DNA from: Colias croceus
Lineage: Eukaryota; Arthropoda; Insecta; Lepidoptera; Pieridae
Direction: 5' to 3'
Length of the DNA: 64,000 nucleotides
Assembly (NCBI RefSeq): GCF_905220415.1
Contig: NC_059546.1
Location: 806,001 to 870,000 of the forward strand
Shown: one piece after another, positions 56,474-64,000 of the stretch
Position numbering within the stretch: the stretch's first letter is position 1
Layout of the letters: every line of letters starts with the position of its first letter
Program-made: the position numbers and the translations under genes
Notes under the pieces: generated by a model
The model's input: only the letters and a program-made list of their open reading frames with translations
Database searches by the model: none
What the model was told of the DNA's origin: nothing

Positions 56474-59400
56474 ATTATTAGGTAATGCAACTGCATAGGT
56501 AGGTAGGTACTTCGAGCATGTCGGAGTTAGAACTTCTGTTTCTCTATCTACCTACCTTTTTCAATTTAAGACCTATATCTTTATAATACTTAGGTAGTTA
56601 GTTGTTTGTTTACCGATTATTTCTGAACGACGCACGTAACCGATATTATGATGCGGAGAGCAATAAATAAGGAAGGTTTGCATACGCAATCTCAGAAAGA
56701 CTATTTCCTACTAATATTATAATCCGAAGGTTTAAAGGTAAATTAATGATCAATATGTTCTCTGTTAATCTTCCAAAAATTGCAGACACAAAAAAGTCAC
56801 CCCGTAAGAGGTAGGTAGGTAGGTACATATAATTAAGTATCGATATACCTACTCGTACCTTCGACATGTTATTTTTAAACAAGGAATAACTTTTAGGTAT
56901 ACCATTTAAAAAGTCGATTTTTTAAGGTCGGATGTCCTAACTTAGGACGATTAAATAGGACAAAGGAAGAGATATGCATGACACGTTCCAATTTAGTGAC
57001 ATACCTAATATTAAAACATATACTAAAATAGCGACCATAGCGACATTTAATTGCAAAAACATACTTACCTAATGAATTATTATTACAATTTTGAAATAGA
57101 GGGTGGAAAGCTTGCAGCTTTTTACGTGGGAGTAAACAGCTGGAGTTGCAGCCGTTGTAACTATAGGTATAGCCAGCCTACCTAGTTGTAGGTATATTTA
57201 TACTCAAGTAGGGATATTAATTTTAAATGTAAGTACTAAGTAGGTAGGTAGCTACTTAATTTAATGGCCTACGCCAGGAGCAATATCTTGAAAAGCTCTG
57301 CTCTGTTAGGTATATGAGAACCAACCTGCTTCACAGACCGATCTTTTAATTGACTCTTCAAAAATAATTAGGTACAAGCGTGTTTTTAACAATTTCGTAT
57401 TTATCACGCAATTAAAGAAAAACTAAAAAGTTAAAAGTCCTACCCAATCGCCGCATTCTACAACTAATTATTTTAATTGATCTTGGTAACAAAAAGTTTA
57501 TTGTCATTCAATAAAGTTGAGAACTAGGTACTTACTACCTACGAGGAAATACATTCGATGTGAAGGGAACGCAAAAATATGCCTTTCTCAATGCTATGCT
57601 ATAAATGCGAAAGCTAACCGGTAAACAGTTTTGAATGAAATTCTATAAAAAAGGAAAAAATAGAGCCCATTTCTTCTATCACAATAAACCTCCAGTAGAT
57701 AGGGCATGGGGATTTGTAAAACCTTCGCGCGATAGTGTGCTATGGTCGCAAGCGACACCACTCGGGGAGCTAGTTCCCAAACATCGTATTGCTTTATCTT
57801 CCCACGTCATTATTGTTCACATCTCTAGACCATAGTCTACTGCTATGTTATATGCGAATTGAAAAAGTGAAGTAACGGCGTACGGCCTTGTAGTAAAGGT
57901 CCGAGTCGACCGGTTTCTCGGTTTGTCACGCACGGTCCGGTCGTGAGTCGATATGAATCATAGCTTTCCTTCGATATTTTGTAGATATAATTAAAGGCTT
58001 TGAAACGGATCTAGCTTTTAACCCAAAGGAATTGTTAAATTATTTAGTTAAATATACAGATTATAGCTTTAAACATAGCCGTAGCAGTGACACACTAGTA
58101 AAACTGCTACAAGTTAATACTAAAAGTATCTATCCTTTGTCCATGATAACACAAAAGGTTATACAACGATTACGAGAGAATAAATATAAATTATCAAATA
58201 AAAATACCCATTGAATTGGTAGGTACATAGCGTATTAAAAATATCTAAAATAACTACTGATACAGTAAGGAATACCTAAATGAAAATTGCACGGATCATG
58301 AAGATAGCGTATATATAACTATACCTACCTATAGACCTAATTTTTCTGTAACAATCGCCTACAATGCAATGTAGAGCGATCTAAAAAAAAATTGGTGCCC
58401 ACCAATCATGAATGATCTAACATCTAATGCTTGCGTCGAGACTCGAATCTTGCACAACGCTTAAAACAGTCACCTCAATTTTAGAGTGCCAAGGTAACGA
58501 GAACAGTTTTATATCTTAATATGGCTGAATGTAAAAGAAAACAAATAAGTACGTCTATTTAAAAAAATTACGACTAAAGTAGGTATATTTTGGTAACATT
58601 TCGTATTATTCAACAAATATTACGCGGAAATTTAAATATAGATTCCCGCTAGCTCACTTTCGGTACGGAACCCTAAAAACGAAATATAAAATGAATCTAC
58701 ACTTGAAATACGTCCCTTCCTCTTAGTAATATGAATTCCAGATATCCAAAGCAATACAAATACTTATTTTTAGATCTGACTGCATTAACCTTTAAAAGGT
58801 TGCCCAATCAATTTTATGCAACTTATGACTAAAAATTAAAATATTCTTCGTATTGAAGATCGCTAGCGGATGTGTTAAGATTTAAATTTTTGTATTTCCT
58901 TGTTTCTTATTGCGGTCTAGATTATAATTTTAATTTTATTCAGAAAAAGCTTATTTCGTTTTGAAAAATGGTTTTAAATTAACGACTTCCGTAACACAAC
59001 TATAATTCTATGACACCGGGTTTATCAACATTAGGAAAACATAATTTTTGTTTATTTTGCTTTGTTTAATGTTTACATCTAGTTTACATACCTGATTAAA
59101 ATTAACGGTAATTTACCGTTACCATGGTTACCATATTGTGTTAGAAGTTAGAATAAAGATTGTAAACATCTCATCATATCTTAGTTTTAGCACTTGTCCT
59201 TTAATAATAATCAAGAACAGTATTTGTTAACATGAATTGGATGTTTGTTACTCTCTCACAGCTCTTTAGATCTAGATGAAATAAGCACACGTTTAACGTC
59301 TGGAAAAGCAGCATTTCAACCGGATGAATCCAGAAGAAGGTTATAGCTATTTATCAGTAAATTATTTGGATAATAGTTTGACTCTAACCATATTCTAACC

Positions 59401-59900
59401 TTATTGGGTTCGTCGATCGTCTTTCAAGTAAACACGTGGCGTCAAGGCGATCGGCATTCCTTCACAATATATTACTGAACATTATGTATATATAGGTATA
59501 TTGCAGATTATGTATTGAAATACTAAATAAATGACTTGAAACTGAATGAATAGACAAAGATATTAGCCCAGATCCGGTACGAAAGATTGATATCGAATAT
59601 TTATTAATAATTGGCTGGCCTTCGTGACTTTATCTACCTACATTATGAGATATAATTTCACCTATGTTGCCCTACAAGCTTGTTCCAATGAAAGTTATGT
59701 CAAAATCGTTTCATGGATTATCGGCACAATCAGAGAGGCGAACAGACAAAGGGTTTGTTGAAACTAAAGCATACGTAAATAGCAAAAAACTAGAGGAACA
59801 TTATGGACTTACTTAAAATTTTATTCGTAACTCTGCCAATTCAAAATGCAGCCGATAAAAATGTATAGATTCCCTATTGAACTACCTATGTATATACCTA

Positions 59901-60116
59901 CTAGCTTTCCGCCCGCGGCTTCGCCCGCGTTTTCAAAGAAAAACCCGCATAGTTCTAGTTCCCGAGGGATTTCCGGGATAAAACCTATCCTATCTCTCAA
60001 GTTGGATCGAACTGCACATGGTGTGCGAATTTTATTATAATCGCTTAAGTGGTTTAGGAGTCCATTGAAGACAAACATTGTGACACGAGATTTATATACC
60101 TATATAGGTATTAGAG
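59901..60116 (-). mobile_element. Non-autonomous Helitron-like element
   Basis: ACTAGCTTTCCGCCCGCGGC hairpin end at the left; right part with ACATTGTGACACGAGATTTA shared with 17668 in opposite orientation. The 64- and 85-codon frames over it are not genes. Confidence 0.6.
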
Positions 60117-60685
60117 AAGATAAGATTTGAATACCTATTTGAATGAAAATATGTTGCACGCCTCATAAGCGAAGCGTTGAGGTGGGTACTACTGTCACTT
60201 CGCGCAAAACATCTGATTTTTCAAACTTAAAATGTCTTTATGTATCATACATTGCACTTGTAAGATAAAACATACACACACATATTAAGAAAAAACACTA
60301 TTTTTAACATTCATGATATTTTTGATGTCATTTTTGTTATTTAAACTAGTTAAAAAACAGTTTAAAAAAGTTCTGTCTTGGACGTCCGTGTGTCTGTATG
60401 TGCGGAGGATTTTCTTGTTAACACGATAGCGACCGAAATATTTTACTAATCAAGTCTTTTTTTTTCTCTTACGCTTGAGTATGCTCAGGAATAGAACCCT
60501 TTCATTTTTCAGGGTCTGATTCGATGTGGTTTAATTGTTATTAAATAAACAAAAAAAAATATCGACTTTTTTTTTTTTTTTTTTTATAGTGTACTCAAAA
60601 TTCACCATTATAAACTCGATTCTTTATACTATAAGCCAAGGTTTAAAAAAATAAGTTGGTAGTCAGTCCCTTAAACCTGCGCAGT

Positions 60686-61081
60686 CACAGAATACATAAT
60701 AGTAGCTAAACGCTACAGAACGGACACTCTCCGCCTCCCGCCAAAATTAAACACTTACCTCACCCCGCACGATCAGACATGTTATGGTACCCATTTCCCC
60801 GCAAGGACGATACCAACGACGTCTTAGACGAAACGCAACGAAGATTGACAACATTAATCAAATTGACATAAAGTAATTTTATTATTTTGGATTTGTGATT
60901 ATCGTTTTTCGTAGAAAATGGTTAAATATTGTGCTGTTTACGGATGTATTTCATCAGAAAAACGCGAATTTTTTTTTACGCTAGTCACAAATGTGCCAAC
61001 CATAAAGCGTTAACACACACATTTGCAGTCTCTACAGTGTGACTGTCAAAACAATCATTTTGTATGGAGTGTCCGGGGTGT
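60686..61081 (+). mobile_element. Insertion with 7-8-bp duplication carrying a THAP-like start
   Basis: GCGCAGT occurs directly before (60679-60685) and after (61083-61089); with one mismatch the duplication is 8 bp. The insertion begins CACAGAATAC and ends GGGGTGT(G), with CGGACACTC / GAGTGTCCG as further inverted matches near the ends. Inside is a 5'-UTR-like stretch and a short frame with a zinc-finger start. The size of the duplication and the THAP motif suggest a P-element-related or THAP-bearing DNA transposon remnant. Confidence 0.55.
60918..61013 (+). pseudogene. Truncated THAP-like zinc-finger start (31 codons)
   Basis: Reads MVKYCAVYGCISSEKREF before it runs out at TAA (61011-61013). 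The M-x-K-x-C-x4-C opening is the hallmark of the THAP C2CH domain; the later Trp, Cys, His and AVPTIF parts are absent. ATG context AGAAAATGG is good. It is most likely the leftover of a first exon of a transposase or THAP-domain protein. Confidence 0.5.
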
Positions 61082-61269
61082 GGCGCAGTTTCACATCTAG
61101 GTGGGGCCACAAGAAAAATAGCTCAATTATTACGGTACCGCTTTCTTTACTTTTCCAAATGTTTTATTTTATTTCTTTTTTATATTTATAGTCACGTACT
61201 CTTTATAAATAATCAACTTTATTGTAAAGGATGAGATTATGAGGCGTGCACTTTTGGATTTTCCAAACT

Positions 61270-63530
61270 ATTTTTGAACTTTTTTCAATTAAGTAGGTGT
61301 TATTTTATAGGATATGCCTTTATGTTTCACGTAATCTTTCTCCGTTACTTAAACATAATAACAACTGGGAACAACCAGGAAATATAATTTAGAAACCCGA
61401 CACCATAGCAGTTGTATTGTTCACAACAGTTCTAAGTTTCACTTTTATACGCTGACCAACAGACATGACTAATGGGAGAAAATATTATGAAAGAGCAATG
61501 GAAATTACGTTTATATTATCATATTTTACGGTTCATTTTCTAGAAATTATTTTGATATTGATTTATCTGATGATAAATGTCAAAAATTCCATCATCATTT
61601 CTTCTGTAATTCGTTGCCTCGTCCGTATCGTTATGAGTGGTTATGATTAAATAAGTAGGTAAGGCATTTACATTGCTACAGGTAATATTATAAATTATAA
61701 TCATTGTTTTCGCGTAAAGCTTAAAGTGGAATGCAGGAGAGAGTAGTTAAAGCTTGCAGATAAACTCCTATACAAATAATTTATTTTGCGTTTCGCTTCG
61801 GAGGTCACGTAATGTTTCGTTCAGAAATCGCTCCGTGTTCCGAATTGTATTCATATCCTCTCTTATTGAAAATAAACTGCACTACTATACAATTTTATAT
61901 CCTGATGTTTTCTGCTAGTTAGCCTGCGCCCCTGCGGTTTATTTTTGTTTGAAACAGTTGTTTCCATAATTCTGATCCACGCATCGTTTAACAAACAAGT
62001 TATTTGCTTAAAGATAGCAAAATTAAAACGAAAAGATGTTCTTTTATTGTTGTTTTATACCATGATAAAATCTTCAAAAAGCATTCAAAAATCATACACT
62101 GTACTTACATCTCTGTAATGCTACAAATTTCATCTAATTAAAGGTCCAAACTTTCTCAGTAATTGATGATGATTTGCCCTAATGAATATTATGTAATAAT
62201 TAACAACGCACACATAAAGTAAATACCTTATAGTTAATTGAAAGTTTAAGAATTATGTGCGAATAAATTAGCGAATTACCTAACGATAATTACGAATCAC
62301 ATTCTTTATGAGCGTTACGATGTTGTTATATCATAAAATGCAGCTGCAAGGAACTATTGTTAGAACAATGGGTAAAAAACAACGAAAAAGAAAAAACACT
62401 ATAGGGGGTGAAACGTCAGAATTGGGTCATATTATAATCGGAAAATTTATTTTAGAAGACAAAAGATTATGAGAACAATTACTACAGGGTCAAATACCCC
62501 GACTGGGAAACTAATTATAACTTAATTTCTCATTGTTCTTCAATGAATTTATAAAATATTCATTTCGGAATTCGACTCGATAATTTTTGATAAATTAATA
62601 AAACAAGTGCCATTCAATTTTATAAATATTTTGTTATGCCTTCTTAAATTACTTAATTATCTGTCGTGATCTTTCTAAACTAAAATGGTATTTTAAAAAA
62701 GAAGAGGTTCCGTGGACTCACTGAGGAGGGAAATTTTGTGATACAATCACATTTCTTTGCCAGCATTCAATAATTATCCTTAATAACCTCGCTTTAAGCT
62801 TATATATTTAATTTCAGCAAATTTGATACAAAATCCGCTTTGCCTCTTTCTCATTACAATAATTATCTCACACAATAACCATACAGTCATTATCCTAAAA
62901 CCAAACAGGACAGCAAATCCGCTCGCTCATTGGCATGCAAAATACAATTCTAATGACCATGACATTTAATTCAAATTTGCATGATTTACATCGAGTCTTG
63001 AACTACGTAAAATGAATAAATACGTGCTGAGGTCAAAAGCCTATAGCAATATGCAGTTATGAGAGATATTCTACTAATATTACAACTATGCTATTGTTGG
63101 AAGGTAGGAATATGATTAGAAGTAGAAATTACTTGTTACCTTGTATTGTAAATAAAGATATGGATTAAACTTAGGTAGGTACTTAGTGGTACATATTGAA
63201 TACAAATACATTATAATGAATAAATTCTTCTTCAATTGAAATAAAGACATTGAATAATTCTTAAAAATTATTAAAGTCAGAACTTCTTGTTCCCACTACA
63301 AAATTATTCAAAAGATTTTTGCTTCATGTCTTGGATGCTTTGCCACAGAACAAACGACGACCTCAAGTGTATTTTAAATTGGTATTTATAATATTTTCGC
63401 TATGTTTCACACGAAACTGAAGGTCGCGACAAATGACCCGATTCCCAGGTGGCCATTCTTCGTGGGCATATATTGCATAGTACAGTTGGCTAAGGAGATG
63501 AACAAGATCTGTATGCTTGTAATTATAAAA
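61270..63530. other. AT-rich DNA without recognised features
   Basis: The one frame above 60 codons (61465-61650) is a hydrophobic read-through of AT-rich DNA. I see no splice-flanked exon, RNA or clear repeat. Confidence 0.4.
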
Positions 63531-63532
63531 GA

Positions 63533-63602
63533 CTAGCTTACCGCCCGCGGCTTCGCCCGCTTTGTCTATCCGTTAAATCCGTTGCGTAGTTTTAAAGATT
63601 TA
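63533..63602 (-). mobile_element. Helitron-like element cut by the Harbinger insertion
   Basis: CTAGCTTACCGCCCGCGGCT end, then ATCCGTTGCGTAGTTTTAAA as in the family at 23950 read in reverse. It stops at TTA, where the Harbinger element starts; the remainder would lie to the right of the window. Confidence 0.55.
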
Positions 63603-64000
63603 GGGCCACTTGCAGCAATACTTTAAATCGAGATTTACTGAAACAAAAACTCGATTTAGGTCTACATCTGATTTAACGTCTTGCTCATTATGATTTAGCT
63701 TAAAATCTCGATTTAAATTGGCGTCAAAGTTAAACCGGCGTGTAGGTCGGTTTATAGTTGTTAAATCTCGATTTTATTGACAGATAACGTTATTGTAGAT
63801 TTGTTCTTTCTTTTATTACGTGAAAATGGATTTATTAGCTTTAACAGTGGCGTACAATGATAATGATTTGTTATCAGACGATGACGAGCTAATCGTGCAA
63901 TATTTAGAAACCCCGTTTTTCTCTCGAAGAGTCTATAATGGAAGTGATTTATATAGCACGTTACGAGATGACGAATTCTTGAAAAGATTCCGGTTAAGTA
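63603..64000 (+). mobile_element. PIF/Harbinger-type transposon, left part
   Basis: Preceded by TTA and starting GGGCCACTTGCAGCAATAC, as expected for a Harbinger terminus. AAATCGAGATTTA-type motifs are repeated in both orientations at 63626-63775, a probable subterminal binding region. The right end is outside the window. Confidence 0.65.
63826..64000 (+). CDS. N-terminus of a HARBI1-like (PIF/Harbinger) nuclease/transposase, cut by the window edge
   Basis: ATG at 63826 with AAA before it and an open frame for 58 codons to the window end: MDLLALTVAYNDNDLLSDDD.. LYSTLRDDEFLKRFRLS. The late 'RDDEFLKRFRLS' segment resembles the region ahead of the DDE domain in HARBI1-type proteins, where F(R/K)(L/M)S recurs. 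Its place behind a Harbinger-type terminus supports this. The catalytic residues would be further right, so activity cannot be judged. Confidence 0.6.
   Translation, partial: MDLLALTVAYNDNDLLSDDDELIVQYLETPFFSRRVYNGSDLYSTLRDDEFLKRFRLS

Larger units (their letters stand above)
55333..60150. other. AT-rich region with few recognisable features
   Basis: Apart from the hAT-type MITE at 56035 and the Helitron-like copy at 59901, I see no exon or RNA. There are many short GTAGGTA/TACCTAC runs (for instance 56500-56515, 56810-56823, 57240-57250). It may be the first intron of the putative gene that starts near 55015. Confidence 0.4.
60154..61266. mobile_element. Helentron-like non-autonomous element, copy B
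   Basis: Same TTGCACGCCTCATAA start, subterminal inverted partner and TTGGATTTTCCAA end as copy A (46374-47076), near-identical over about 700 bp, but split by a 396-bp insertion. Confidence 0.6.

Overview
The window is AT-rich nuclear DNA from a moth or butterfly (Lepidoptera). Three things suggest this: two intron-rich insect genes with GT-AG splice sites; many short Helitron-like repeats of the type common in lepidopteran genomes (5' TC, a GC-rich hairpin, 3' CTAG next to T); and tRNA-derived SINEs, non-LTR retrotransposon ends and many inverted-repeat elements. No bacterial-type operon, CRISPR array, rRNA gene or convincing tRNA gene is visible.

Region 1 (1-14306) has no confident coding sequence and is filled with Helitron-like copies and inverted-repeat elements. 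Region 2 (14307 to about 32420, + strand) is a complete CD36/SCARB-family receptor gene. It has 11 coding exons giving 556 residues, with two membrane segments, six conserved ectodomain cysteines and a cytoplasmic tail carrying two acidic dileucine motifs, then a long AT-rich 3' UTR. Region 3 (34124-51586, - strand) is a complete secreted trypsin-fold serine protease of 442 residues in six coding exons. Its signal peptide exon lies behind a 13.9 kb intron. The protease domain carries an extra stretch of about 145 charged residues, and its S1 pocket has Gly189/Asp226 (chymotrypsin numbering). The two genes converge, with about 1.7 kb between the receptor poly(A) signal and the protease stop codon. 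Region 4 (51587-64000) holds the protease promoter, a 0.9 kb GC-rich retroposon with intact target-site duplication, a likely non-coding first exon of a + strand gene (about 55015-55332), a hAT-type MITE, a Helentron-like element that has itself taken an insertion encoding a THAP-like start, and, at the right edge, the first part of a PIF/Harbinger element with the beginning of its transposase-like frame.

Exon chains were assembled by eye: every junction was checked for GT/AG and frame, and both chains close in frame from ATG to stop. Family names of transposons rest on termini and target-site duplications seen here, not on a database search. Nested insertions give a relative order: Helitron-like copies are older than the Harbinger, Harbinger-MITE and Helentron-like insertions found inside them.
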